Shown: piece after piece, positions 43,381 to 54,058 of the stretch
How positions within the stretch are numbered: the stretch's first letter is position 1
How the letters are laid out: each line of letters opens with the position of its first letter
NCBI RefSeq assembly: GCF_000020725.1
Contig: NC_011146.1
Span: 4,406,001-4,470,000 of the forward strand
Direction of reading: 5' to 3'
From: Citrifermentans bemidjiense Bem
Lineage (GTDB): Bacteria > Desulfobacterota > Desulfuromonadia > Geobacterales > Geobacteraceae
DNA length: 64,000 nucleotides
Program-made: the position numbers and the translations under genes
Notes under the pieces: generated by a model
Told to the model about the DNA's origin: nothing
Database searches by the model: none
Seen by the model: only the letters and a program-made list of their open reading frames with translations

Positions 43381-43602
43381 GAAATAGCCTATTTCCATCT
43401 GCATATAGCTTATTTACCAGTTGAAATAGCTTATTTCTGTTTGGGATTAGCTTATTTCAGTTTGGGAATAGCCTATTTCGATTTGGAAATAGCCTATTTT
43501 GTCGCAGGAATAGTTAAATCGATTTCGGATTAGCTTATTTTGTCGCCGGAATAGTTAAATCGATTCGGGAATAGCAAAATTGACTCATGAATAGTCAAAA
43601 CC
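43381..43602. repeat. 21-bp-period tandem array (11 units)
   Basis: TAG words start at 43385, 43406, 43427, 43448, 43469, 43490, 43511, 43531, 43552, 43572 and 43592, giving periods of 21 (six in a row) and then 20-21. The unit is roughly TAGC(C/T)TATTTCNNTTTGGGAA. Several units contain the near-palindrome GAAATAG-C-CTATTTC. No spacers separate the units and there is no open frame. A 21-bp period equals two turns of B-DNA, so the units lie on one face of the helix. It lies in the 524-base gap between the small membrane protein and nuoN. Confidence 0.9.
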
Positions 43603-43608
43603 GAAATG

Positions 43609-43644
43609 GAAATTGCACAAACGCTTTCGGCATTGTGCAATTTC
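43609..43644. repeat. 12-12-12 inverted repeat next to the tandem array
   Basis: GAAATTGCACAA, a 12-base loop, TTGTGCAATTTC: perfect arms. It starts 7 bases after the array's last unit and has the same geometry as the unrelated repeat at 19868-19903. Confidence 0.8.
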
Positions 43645-43694
43645 AAATTGGCTTTGAATAATCAGGGTCAGACCGGCAGGGAGTGGAAACGCAG

Positions 43695-43725
43695 AGAGGG
43701 CACCCGTTGCCGGGTGCCCTCTTTG
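43695..43725. terminator. Hairpin at the end of the nuo operon
   Basis: AGAGGGCACCCG / CGGGTGCCCTCT, a 12-bp perfect stem with a TTGC loop, 24 bases past the nuoN stop. T-rich on the plus-strand side only, so it is a strong 3' stabiliser and a probable terminator. Confidence 0.65.
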
Positions 43726-43748
43726 ATCTTGCTTGTTGTCTACCAGTC

Positions 43749-45203
43749 TTAGAACAATACTGCCTTCTGCGCCAGTGCGAGGACGGTGCCCGGAACCACG
43801 CCGAGTGCCAGGGTCGCGCCTACCGAAAGGAGGAGGCAGAGGGCGATGGCCGGGGTAGCGCCTGCCCAGTCGAACTCTTCGGTCGGATCCTTCATGTACA
43901 TGAACACCATCACGCGGAGGTAGTAGTACAGGGAGGCTGCGGAGTTCAGCACGCCGATGATGGCCAGCCAGAGGTAGCCGGACTTGATGGCGGCGGAGAA
44001 GAGGTAGAACTTCCCGATGAAGCCTGCGGTCGGCGGCATGCCGGCCAGGGAGAGCAGGAAGATGGAGAGGATGGCTGCCAGAAGCGGCTTCTTGTGTCCG
44101 AAACCTGCCAGATCCTGCACGTTGCCGTTAGACTCGCCTTTCTTGCCGATCAGGACCACGACGGCGAAGGCGCCGATGTTCATGAACGCGTAGGAGAGCA
44201 TGTAGAAGAGGATGCCTGCAGCACCTTCCGCGTTGGTGGCGGTGAAACCGACCAGTGCGTAACCTGCGTGGGCGATGGAGGAGTAAGCCAGCATTCTCTT
44301 CACGTTGTCCTGGGACAGCGCGATGATGTTACCGACGGTCATGGTGAGGACTGCCAGGATCCAGAGGAGCTGGCCCCACTCAGCTTTGAGCATCGGGAAA
44401 GCGAAGATCATCACCCTGAGGAAGGCGGCAAAGCCGGCTGCCTTGGGACCTGCGGACATGAACGCGGTGACCGGGGTCGGAGCGCCCTGGTAGACGTCCG
44501 GGGTCCACATATGGAACGGTGCAGCTGCGATCTTGAAGCTGAAGCCGGTGGCGATGAGCAGCATACCGACCACGAAGAGCGGGTTGCTCGCCACACTCGG
44601 GTTGCCCATGACAAAGGCGGAGATGGCCTGGATCTTGGTGCTCCCTGTGGCGCCGTAGGTGAGCGCCATGCCGTAGAGCAGGAAGCCGGTGGAGAAGGCA
44701 CCAAGAAGGAAGTACTTGAGGCCCGCTTCGTTCGACTTCACGCTGGCGCGGTTGAAGCCGGCCAGTACGTACAGGCAGATGGAGAGAAGCTCAAGACCGA
44801 GGAAGATCACCATCATGTCGGTCCCGGCAGCCATCAGCATCATACCGACAGTGGCGAAAAGGATCAGGGGGTAGAGTTCGCCCTGGTTGCACTCTTCCTG
44901 GGCCATGTACTTGTCCGAAATCAGGACGGCAAGACCGGCGGAGACCAGGAAGATGATCTTGAAGAAGGTGGCGAAGTTGTCCTGCACCACGGCGCCGTTG
45001 AACGCTGATACCGACGGCCCCCACCCGTTGACCACGCTTGCCGCGGTAACTGCGAGGCCGATGATGCTCAAGTAACCAAGGTAGGCCTTGTTGTTGCCCG
45101 GCACGAAGACGTTGACGAGCAGCAGTACCATGGCGATGCATGAGAGTAGGATCTCAGGCATGACCACTGCCAGGTTTATGGCCGGCATAGCAATTGTTTC
45201 CAT
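43749..45203 (-). CDS. nuoN: NADH-quinone oxidoreductase subunit N
   Basis: 484 residues, about 14 membrane helices; one of the three antiporter-like proton-pumping subunits of complex I. Characteristic segments are GLELLSICLYVLAGFNR, AAPFHMWTPDVYQGAPTPVTAF and NVKRMLAYSSIAHAGYALVG with the conserved Lys. Shine-Dalgarno GGAGG. Last gene of the nuoA-N operon. Confidence 0.97.
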   Translation of the reverse strand: METIAMPAINLAVVMPEILLSCIAMVLLLVNVFVPGNNKAYLGYLSIIGLAVTAASVVNGWGPSVSAFNGAVVQDNFATFFKIIFLVSAGLAVLISDKYMAQEECNQGELYPLILFATVGMMLMAAGTDMMVIFLGLELLSICLYVLAGFNRASVKSNEAGLKYFLLGAFSTGFLLYGMALTYGATGSTKIQAISAFVMGNPSVASNPLFVVGMLLIATGFSFKIAAAPFHMWTPDVYQGAPTPVTAFMSAGPKAAGFAAFLRVMIFAFPMLKAEWGQLLWILAVLTMTVGNIIALSQDNVKRMLAYSSIAHAGYALVGFTATNAEGAAGILFYMLSYAFMNIGAFAVVVLIGKKGESNGNVQDLAGFGHKKPLLAAILSIFLLSLAGMPPTAGFIGKFYLFSAAIKSGYLWLAIIGVLNSAASLYYYLRVMVFMYMKDPTEEFDWAGATPAIALCLLLSVGATLALGVVPGTVLALAQKAVLF

Positions 45204-45235
45204 CTATAATCCTCCGTCAGCTAGTTCTAAGCGGT

Positions 45236-46843
45236 CTATTTTACTTCTTGGGTTGCGGGGAGAGCCGGATGCTCTTCGGGAAGGCCCGGAACTGCTACGT
45301 GCCCTGCCGGAAGCTGCGGCGCGGCCGGTGCTGCTACTTGTGCCACCTGCTTCTGCACCTTGGTGTGCGCGATCAGTTTATCGATCGACGGAGCCATGGA
45401 GTCAATGATGGGGCGCGGGTAGACGCCCAGGAAGAAGATGAGGAAGAGAAGCGGAAGCATGATTGCTACTTCCCTTGCGTTCAGGTCCTTCAGAGTCTGG
45501 TTTTTCGGGTTCTTCAGTTCGCCGAACATGACCCTCTGGAACATCCAGAGCATGTAGACGGCGGAAAGGATGACGCCGGAGGTGGCGATGATCGCATACC
45601 AGCGGAGGCTGCTCTCGAAGGAGCCCAGGAGCACCAGGAATTCGCCGACGAAGCCGTTGGTCCCCGGAAGGCCGATGGAGGAGAAGGTGACGATCATGAA
45701 CATGGTGGCGAAAACCGGCATCTGCTTGGCGAGGCCGCCGAAGTCGGAGATCTGACGAGTATGACGGCGCTCGTAGATGAATCCGACGATAAGGAACAAT
45801 GCGCCGGTGGAAACGCCGTGGTTGAGCATCTGCAGCATGCCGCCGGTGACACCCTGGGTGTTGAGGGCGTAGAGGCCGAGCATGACGAAGCCCAGGTGCG
45901 CTACGGAAGAGTAGGCGACCAGCTTCTTGACGTCCTGCTGCACCATCGCGACCAGCGATGCGTAGATGATGCCGATGACGGACAGGGTTGCGATGAGCGG
46001 GGTGAACTGCGCGCTTGCTTCCGGGAAGAGCGGCATGGCGAAGCGGACGTAACCGTAGGTACCGCATTTCAGCATGACGGCGGCCAGGATGACGGAGCCT
46101 GCGGTCGGCGCCTCGGTATGTGCGTCAGGCAACCAGGTGTGCAGCGGGAACATCGGGACCTTGATGGCGAAGGCCAGTGCGAAGGCCAGGAACATCCACA
46201 TCTGGGTGGTCGGGTCGAGGTTCAATTCCCAGAAGCGGATGATGCTGAAGTCGCCGCCGCCCGCCTTGAAGTAAAGGGAGATCAATGCGACCAGCATGAG
46301 GAGCGAACCGACCGCGGTGTAGATGAAGAACTTGACTGCAGCGTAAATCCTGTTCTTGCCGCCCCAGATACCGATCATGAAGTACATCGGGATCAGCATC
46401 ACTTCCCAGTAGATGTAGAAGAGGAAGAGGTCGAGCGAGATAAAGGTTCCGATCATGCCTACTTCGAGCAGCAGGAGGCAGATCATGTACTCCTTCACCT
46501 TCTCTTCAACCGCCGTGTAGGTGGAAAGGATGGAGATCGGCATGATGAAGGTGGTGAGGATGACGAGCCAGAGGCTGATGCCGTCGATGCCCAGATGGTA
46601 GCTCATCTGGAAGGGGCCGGCTGCGATCCAGGGCACGTTCTCGATGAACTGGAAGCCGCCGATGTCGGTCCCAGGCGCGTTGTACCCCGTGATCAGAGGC
46701 AGCGAGAGGACGAACGTCACCACCGTCACCGCCATGGCAACGGTACGGAGCACGCCGTGGCTGTTCTTGTTCACAAAGAGGAGGAGAATCGCCCCGATCA
46801 GCGGTGTGAAGGTTAATATGCTCAGTAACGGTAGCTGGTTCAT
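45236..46843 (-). CDS. nuoM: NADH-quinone oxidoreductase subunit M
   Basis: 535 residues, about 14 helices. The antiporter-like core is visible: FYIYWEVMLIPMYFMIGIWGG (conserved Glu), FPLHTWLPDAHTEAPTAGSV and QQDVKKLVAYSSVAHLGFV (Lys). The C-terminus adds an Ala/Pro-rich cytoplasmic or periplasmic tail of about 40 residues (VAAPAAPQLPAGH), which is unusual for NuoM. AAGGAGCAG precedes the ATG. Confidence 0.97.
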   Translation of the reverse strand: MNQLPLLSILTFTPLIGAILLLFVNKNSHGVLRTVAMAVTVVTFVLSLPLITGYNAPGTDIGGFQFIENVPWIAAGPFQMSYHLGIDGISLWLVILTTFIMPISILSTYTAVEEKVKEYMICLLLLEVGMIGTFISLDLFLFYIYWEVMLIPMYFMIGIWGGKNRIYAAVKFFIYTAVGSLLMLVALISLYFKAGGGDFSIIRFWELNLDPTTQMWMFLAFALAFAIKVPMFPLHTWLPDAHTEAPTAGSVILAAVMLKCGTYGYVRFAMPLFPEASAQFTPLIATLSVIGIIYASLVAMVQQDVKKLVAYSSVAHLGFVMLGLYALNTQGVTGGMLQMLNHGVSTGALFLIVGFIYERRHTRQISDFGGLAKQMPVFATMFMIVTFSSIGLPGTNGFVGEFLVLLGSFESSLRWYAIIATSGVILSAVYMLWMFQRVMFGELKNPKNQTLKDLNAREVAIMLPLLFLIFFLGVYPRPIIDSMAPSIDKLIAHTKVQKQVAQVAAPAAPQLPAGHVAVPGLPEEHPALPATQEVK

Positions 46844-46892
46844 TTACTCTGCTCCTTTTACTTACAGGTCAAAATTATCTTAAATTTGAATC

Positions 46893-48896
<2,004 letters not shown>

Positions 48897-48933
48897 CCCT
48901 GACTCCTTTATATCTGTAGTTCTTGAATTTCTT

Positions 48934-49005
48934 CAGCGGAGCGGCTCAAGAAGCCGCGATCAAATCACGTAGGCAACCAATCGCGGCGGAAACGCCGCTC
49001 CTACA
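48934..49005. repeat. REP-like inverted doublet between nuoK and nuoL
   Basis: Left unit CAGCGGAGCGGCTCAAGAAG then CCGCGAT; right unit, on the other strand, GTAGGAGCGGCGTTTCCGCC then GCGATT. Each is a GGAGCGGC...GCCGCGAT hairpin of the REP type, facing each other across about 18 bases. Together they resemble a REPIN or BIME. Confidence 0.7.
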
Positions 49006-49025
49006 ACGCTCAGGCAGCTTTCGCC

Positions 49026-49328
49026 CTAGAGCTTCATCAGGTTGACGTCTTCGACGTCGATCGACTCGCGGTTCTTGAAGAAGGCGATCATGAGGGCGAG
49101 GCCTACGGCTGCCTCGGCGGCGGCGACGGTCATGACGAAGAAGACGAAGACCTGGCCGTCGATGTTCCCCAGGTGCCTGGAGAAGGCGATGAAGGTGAGG
49201 TTCACCGCGTTCAGCATCATCTCGATGCACATGAAGATGACGATGGCGTTTCTCCTCGTCAGGACGCCGATGGTCCCGATGGAGAAGAGAATGGCCGAGA
49301 GTATCAGGTAGTTTTCGATCGCTAGCAT
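49026..49328 (-). CDS. nuoK: NADH-quinone oxidoreductase subunit K
   Basis: 100 residues, three membrane helices with the two conserved membrane glutamates ([11 protein letters not shown] and [11 protein letters not shown]). Couples quinone chemistry to the pumping arm of complex I. Sits 21 bases after nuoJ and is followed by the REP-like doublet. Confidence 0.97.
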   Translation of the reverse strand: MLAIENYLILSAILFSIGTIGVLTRRNAIVIFMCIEMMLNAVNLTFIAFSRHLGNIDGQVFVFFVMTVAAAEAAVGLALMIAFFKNRESIDVEDVNLMKL

Positions 49329-49349
49329 GTCAGTACCCCTTCTGTAGCG

Positions 49350-49853
49350 TTAAATTTTCTTTTTGGCCAGGATCACTGCGCCGACGATCGCGGCCAGGAG
49401 CAGCACCGAGGTGATCTCGAACGGGAGTAGGAAGTCGGTGAAGAGCGCCTTACCGATCAGCTCGACGTGCCCGACGCTGATGATCTGCGCCTTGTCCATA
49501 GTGCCGGTCGCGCCGGTCATGGAACCCTTCGAGAGGAACCAGACGGTCTGGAACAGCGCGAACAGTCCCAAGACGCTTCCCGCGAACACCGCGTGGCTGC
49601 CGCGCTTGCCGCTCTCCGCCTTCACGTTAAGGAGCATGATGACGAAGATGATCAGAACCATGATGGCCCCGGCGTACACGATCACCTGGGTGGCCGCCAT
49701 GAAGGGGGCATCCAGCATGACGTAGAAGGTCGCCAGGCAGAAGAAGGTCATCACCAGCGAAAGTGCGCTGTTGATCGGGTTTTTGCAGGTGACCACCAGG
49801 ATGCTGGAAATAACGGCCACCGTAGCCACGACGAGAAAGAAGATGGATTCCAT
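49350..49853 (-). CDS. nuoJ: NADH-quinone oxidoreductase subunit J
   Basis: 167 residues, five helices. The conserved VIVYAGAIMVLIIFVIMLLN helix carries the pi-bulge glycine/tyrosine region that moves during turnover. Close spacing to nuoI (10 bases). Confidence 0.96.
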   Translation of the reverse strand: MESIFFLVVATVAVISSILVVTCKNPINSALSLVMTFFCLATFYVMLDAPFMAATQVIVYAGAIMVLIIFVIMLLNVKAESGKRGSHAVFAGSVLGLFALFQTVWFLSKGSMTGATGTMDKAQIISVGHVELIGKALFTDFLLPFEITSVLLLAAIVGAVILAKKKI

Positions 49854-49863
49854 TGCTGCTCCT

Positions 49864-50262
49864 TTATTTCTTTTCTAAGAGTCTCTCTTTGGTAAAGGTG
49901 AAGTCGGCACGCGAGTAGTTGGCGAGCTCGAACTGTTCCGTCATACGGATGGCGTCAACGGGGCACGCCTCCACACAGTAGCCGCAGAAGATGCAGCGCA
50001 GCATATCGATCTCGTATTTGGCTGCATATTTGTCGTGATTTTGGTCCTCGCCGGCTTCGACCGTGATGCACTTGGCCGGGCAGACCGTGGGGCAGAGATA
50101 GCAGGCGACGCACTTCGCCTTGTCGTGGGATACGTTCAGCGCATGCAGCCCGCGGAAGGTGTTGGCGATCTGCGGCCGCTCGGTCGGGTACTGCAGGGTG
50201 ACCGGCTTTTTGAACATATGTGATAAAGTAATCTGAAGACCTTTAATGAGCGGCATTATCAT
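49864..50262 (-). CDS. nuoI: NADH-quinone oxidoreductase subunit I
   Basis: 132 residues with two [4Fe-4S] motifs, CVACYLCPTVCP and CIFCGYCVEACP (clusters N6a and N6b), linking NuoG to NuoB. The start is the ATG at 50262 with GCGAGGT seven bases upstream. An extended frame upstream is nuoH in another frame. Confidence 0.96.
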   Translation of the reverse strand: MIMPLIKGLQITLSHMFKKPVTLQYPTERPQIANTFRGLHALNVSHDKAKCVACYLCPTVCPAKCITVEAGEDQNHDKYAAKYEIDMLRCIFCGYCVEACPVDAIRMTEQFELANYSRADFTFTKERLLEKK

Positions 50263-50300
50263 TTGCAGCACCTCGCCTTGTAGTTTGTTTCTAGAAGAGA

Positions 50301-51350
50301 CTACTTGTTGAAGACCATGACCCAGACGCCGGTGGCGACCACGTTCAACAGGGTCAGCGGCAGGAACACCTTCCAACCCAGACGCATGAGCTGGTCGTAG
50401 CGGTAACGCGGGTAGGTGGCCCTGATCCACATGCAGCAGAAGATCAGGAAGTACACCTTGGCCACGAACCAGAACCAGCCGGGGAGAAACGCAGGGCCGT
50501 GCCAGCCGCCCAGGAACAGGGTGGTGGTGACCGCGCAGACGGTGATCATGTTGGCGTACTCAGCCATGAAGAACATGGCGTATTTCATGGAGGAGTACTC
50601 GGTGATGAAGCCGGACACGAGCTCAGTCTCCGCCTCGGGAAGGTCGAACGGGGTCCTGTTGATCTCAGCCAGCGAACAGATGAAGAAGATCACGAAGGCG
50701 AGCGGCTGCTTGAAGACGTACCAGGCGCCGTTGGCCTGGTCGGCAACGATCTTGTGCAGCGACAGCGACTCGGAGAGCATGAAGACGGCGATGATCGCGA
50801 GGCCGGCAGCGAGCTCGTAGGAGATCATCTGGGCCGCGGAACGAAGCCCACCCAGGAGCGAGTACTTGGAGTTGGAAGCCCAACCCGCGAGCACCACGCC
50901 GTAGACCCCGAGGCTGGCCATGGCCAGGATGTAGAGGACGCCGACGTTGATGTCGAAGACCTGCTGGCCCGCCTGGTCGTAGAAGGCGGCGATCTGCAGC
51001 GGCACCGTGTAACCGGCGATGGTCACCGGGGCGCCAAAGGGGATGACGGCGAAGGATATGAACGCCGGGATCAAGGCGACCAAGGGAGCGATCAGGAAGG
51101 CGAACTTGCTTGCCTGAGTCGGGACGATCTCCTCCTTGAAGAACAGCTTGACGCCGTCCGCGATCGGCTGCAGCAGGCCGTGCCAGCCGGTCCTCATGGG
51201 ACCCAGGCGTACCTGCATATGCCCGATTATCTTGCGCTCCGCGTAGGTGGCGTAGGCCACGGTCAGGAGCACGAAGACAAAGGCTACGAGCACTTTGGCA
51301 ACCATGGCTATGTAGTACGCGACCGGCAGTCCTAAGATTAGCGTATCCAT
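50301..51350 (-). CDS. nuoH: NADH-quinone oxidoreductase subunit H
   Basis: 349 residues, eight helices forming the quinone chamber with NuoB/D. Diagnostic loops are [31 protein letters not shown] and [20 protein letters not shown] with their conserved acidic residues. A GAGGGGAAG precedes the ATG by about 9 bases. Confidence 0.97.
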   Translation of the reverse strand: MDTLILGLPVAYYIAMVAKVLVAFVFVLLTVAYATYAERKIIGHMQVRLGPMRTGWHGLLQPIADGVKLFFKEEIVPTQASKFAFLIAPLVALIPAFISFAVIPFGAPVTIAGYTVPLQIAAFYDQAGQQVFDINVGVLYILAMASLGVYGVVLAGWASNSKYSLLGGLRSAAQMISYELAAGLAIIAVFMLSESLSLHKIVADQANGAWYVFKQPLAFVIFFICSLAEINRTPFDLPEAETELVSGFITEYSSMKYAMFFMAEYANMITVCAVTTTLFLGGWHGPAFLPGWFWFVAKVYFLIFCCMWIRATYPRYRYDQLMRLGWKVFLPLTLLNVVATGVWVMVFNK

Positions 51351-51420
51351 CTGATAGTCTTCCCCTCTGTTATGAATTTTGAGCTGTTAGCCGATGTATC
51401 TAAAGGGTCTCAGTTTTCCG

Positions 51421-51466
51421 CTCCCCATTGCTCAAGGGGGGTGGAAACCCCCTCGCGAGAGGGGGG
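51421..51466. repeat. Alternating G/C blocks between nuoG and nuoH
   Basis: A G6 block (51436-51441), a C5 block (51448-51452) and a G6 block (51461-51466), with CTCCCC upstream. The central C block can pair with either G block (GGGGG-TGGAAA-CCCCC or CCCCCTC-GCGA-GAGGGGG), giving two mutually exclusive hairpins in the 136-base gap. Confidence 0.6.
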
Positions 51467-51486
51467 AACTAAGTTGTTGGCTGTGG

Positions 51487-53952
51487 TTACTTCTTGGTAA
51501 CGGTGACGTAGGTGACTGCGGCGCCGTCGGTGATGGTGTTGACGCTACCCTCGCCGAAGTGGTACGGGGCGAACACCGTACCCTGCGGCACGCGCTTGCC
51601 TACTTTTGCCGCTACCTGGACGCTGCCGGTGCCGGAGGTCACGGTGACCATGTCCCCTTCGGCGATCTTCAGGCTGGCGGCGTCCGCCGCGGAAAGCTCG
51701 GCGTAGGCGTTCGGGCAGACGTACATCGGGCCCTCGCCGAAGCGGGAGAGGGTACCGGAGTGGTACAGCGCGCTGCCGGTGACCAAGGCCAGCTTGCCGG
51801 CGACCGGTGCGACCGCCTTGGCTGCCGCCGGAACCAGCTTGGCGGAAACCGCCACCGGAAGTACCACCCCTTCGTCGCCGAGCTTGCCCTGGGTGAGACC
51901 CTGGTAAGCGGGGACGGTGGAGGCGATCTCGGTGAAGATTTCTGCCTGGTTGTTGTAGCGAGCCCCGCCGATAGCGGCGGAGAGCGTGTTGAGGATTTCG
52001 AAGTCGGTCTTGGCGAGCCCTACCGCCGGTACCGCTTTCCGCACCATCTGGACCCTGCGGCCCAGCGAGGTGAAGGTACCGCTCTTCTCGGCAAAGGAGC
52101 AGGCCGGAAGCACCACGTCCGCCAGCTGCGCGGTCTCGGTCAGGAAGAGGTCGGCGACTACCATGAACTCGACGTTCTCCAGCGCCTTCTCGATCTTCTG
52201 GCGGTTCGGGTAGGAGACCACCGGGTTCTCGCCGGCGACGAAGAGGGTCTTGATGTTGCCGTTGCCGCAACCCTCGATAATGGCGGAGGCCGAAAGGCCG
52301 GTCGATTTCGGGTAGATGCCGAGGTCGGCAGCGCCCTGGCTGTTGTTCTTCTCGCCCATGATCAAAAGGCCGGCGCCTTCCTTGCCGATCTTCCCGGTGA
52401 GGATGGCGAGGTTCGCCGCTGCGTTGGCGAGAGCCGCGTCGTGTCCCGGGTAGCCGAGGCCGATCGGGAGGATGATCAGCGCTTTCTCGGCGGCTGCGTA
52501 ATCCTTGGCGAGGGTTGCGATCTCGTCTGCGGTAACGCCCGCCTTCTCAGCGGTCGCGTCGGCTACGGCTGCCTTCAGTTCGGCCAGACCCGCAACACCT
52601 TCGGCGGCGAGGCCCTGGTCGATGACCGACTTGCAGAGGGCGTTGAAGAGCGCTACCTCGCTGCCGGGGGTGTGGACCGTGGTCTTGGCGCCCGGGAGGC
52701 GGGTGAGCTTCCCTTTCTTGTCGGAGACGATGCGCAGGTCGATCCCTTTGCGCTTGACGCCGAGGTTGATCTCGAAGCCCACCACCGGGTGGGTCTCGTA
52801 GGCGTCGCTTTTCACCACCAGGAGGAGGTTCGACTTCTGGATGTCGGCGATCTCGGAGGGAGATGCGGCGACGCCGAAGCTCGCCTTGGCGCCCTTGGTG
52901 AGGGCCGCGTGGGCATAGCCTGCGGAGTGGTCGATGTTGTCGGTGCCGATGGTGCCGCGGAAGAGCTTCTTAAAGAGGAAGAGCTCCTCGTTGGTGAGCC
53001 TCGGGGTGGCCAGAGCCGCTACCGACGCGGGGTCGCTCTTGCCGGCGGAAAGGCGGGAGGTGATCACTTCGAGCGCCTCTTCCCAGCTTGCTTCCTGGAG
53101 CTTGCCGTTTTTCTTCACCAGCGGGGTGGTGAGGCGCTTCTCGGAGTTGACGAACTGGTAGCCGAAGCGGCCGCGGGTGCAGAGCTGGCCGTTGTGGAAG
53201 CCCTGGTTCTCGTCGTAGACGGTGGTCAAAACCTTGCCGTCCTTGGTCCCCAGGGTGAGCTGGCAACCGGTGCCGCAGTAGGAACAGACCGACTTGGTCT
53301 TGTTGAGCGCCCACCAGCGCGCCTTGAACTTGAAGGGGCGGGAGTTGAGCGCGCCCACCGGGCAGACCGAGACGCAGGAGCCGCAGAACTCGCAGTTGAG
53401 CGGTCCGTCGAACTCGGTACCCATCTTCGCCTCGATGCCGCGGTTGATGAAGGTATAGGCGCCGTAGGAAACGATCTCGTCGCAGATCCTCGCGCACTTG
53501 CCGCAGTGGATGCAGCGGTTCATGTCGCGCTCGATGAGCGGGTTATCGTAGTCGATCTCGTGGTTGAACTTCTCGTCCACGAACCGGTTGGTGTTCACCT
53601 TGTACTCGAAGGTGAGATTCTGCAGGTCGCAGTCGCCTGCGGCGTCGCAGACCGGGCAGTCGATCGGGTGTTTCAAGAGCAGGAGCTCGAGAACGAGCTT
53701 CCTGGCCTTCACGATCTCGTCGGTCGTGGTCTGGACGATCATCCCTTCGGTGACCGGGGTGGTGCAGGCGGGGATGAGACGCCCCTTCATCTGCTCGACC
53801 TCGACCAGGCACATGCGGCAACCGCCGAACGGGTGCAGCTTCTTGTCATGGCAAAGGATCGGTATCTTGATGCCACACGCCTTGGCGGCGTCGTAAATGG
53901 TGGCGTCTTTTTCTACCGCAACCTGTTTTCCGTTTATCGTAAGATTTACCAT
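51487..53952 (-). CDS. nuoG: NADH-quinone oxidoreductase subunit G
   Basis: 821 residues. The N-terminal [2Fe-2S] domain has CGIKIPILCHDKKLHPFGGCRMC. Next are the His/Cys cluster (HPIDCPVCDAAGDCDLQ), two ferredoxin-type motifs (CIHCGKCARIC; CEFCGSCVSVCPVGAL) and a CSYCGTGCQL motif for the N7-type cluster. A molybdopterin-oxidoreductase-like domain follows, which carries no catalytic function in complex I. Start ATG with AGAGGTCGAG. It passes electrons from NuoF toward NuoI. Confidence 0.97.
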   Translation of the reverse strand: MVNLTINGKQVAVEKDATIYDAAKACGIKIPILCHDKKLHPFGGCRMCLVEVEQMKGRLIPACTTPVTEGMIVQTTTDEIVKARKLVLELLLLKHPIDCPVCDAAGDCDLQNLTFEYKVNTNRFVDEKFNHEIDYDNPLIERDMNRCIHCGKCARICDEIVSYGAYTFINRGIEAKMGTEFDGPLNCEFCGSCVSVCPVGALNSRPFKFKARWWALNKTKSVCSYCGTGCQLTLGTKDGKVLTTVYDENQGFHNGQLCTRGRFGYQFVNSEKRLTTPLVKKNGKLQEASWEEALEVITSRLSAGKSDPASVAALATPRLTNEELFLFKKLFRGTIGTDNIDHSAGYAHAALTKGAKASFGVAASPSEIADIQKSNLLLVVKSDAYETHPVVGFEINLGVKRKGIDLRIVSDKKGKLTRLPGAKTTVHTPGSEVALFNALCKSVIDQGLAAEGVAGLAELKAAVADATAEKAGVTADEIATLAKDYAAAEKALIILPIGLGYPGHDAALANAAANLAILTGKIGKEGAGLLIMGEKNNSQGAADLGIYPKSTGLSASAIIEGCGNGNIKTLFVAGENPVVSYPNRQKIEKALENVEFMVVADLFLTETAQLADVVLPACSFAEKSGTFTSLGRRVQMVRKAVPAVGLAKTDFEILNTLSAAIGGARYNNQAEIFTEIASTVPAYQGLTQGKLGDEGVVLPVAVSAKLVPAAAKAVAPVAGKLALVTGSALYHSGTLSRFGEGPMYVCPNAYAELSAADAASLKIAEGDMVTVTSGTGSVQVAAKVGKRVPQGTVFAPYHFGEGSVNTITDGAAVTYVTVTKK

Positions 53953-53976
53953 CTCGACCTCTGTCTCCGTGAAATC

Positions 53977-54055
53977 GGTTCAACGTTCAATGTTCAACGT
54001 TAGATTCGGCTCGTTCCGGGTCCAACCTCGAACGTTGAACCCGGAACGTTGAACC
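53977..54055. repeat. Four GTTCAACGTTC words in inverted pairs between nuoF and nuoG
   Basis: GTTCAACGTTC at 53978 and a near copy at 53992, then GAACGTTGAAC at 54030 and 54044. The outer pair extends to 12 perfect bases (GGTTCAACGTTC / GAACGTTGAACC). This fills most of the 106-base gap and would form a long hairpin in the nuo mRNA. Confidence 0.75.
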
Positions 54056-54058
54056 GTT

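Noticed and set aside
43381..43602. CRISPR array
   Set aside because: Units are contiguous with no unique spacers, the period is only 21 bases, and no cas genes are present.
45194..46816. 540-codon plus-strand open frame opposite nuoM
   Set aside because: Antisense of a well-supported membrane subunit; His/Asp/Glu-rich nonsense product.
51394..54003. 869-codon plus-strand open frame opposite nuoG
   Set aside because: It is the antisense of a gene with complete complex I motifs, has no ribosome binding site and no recognisable product. Long antisense frames are common in GC-rich DNA.
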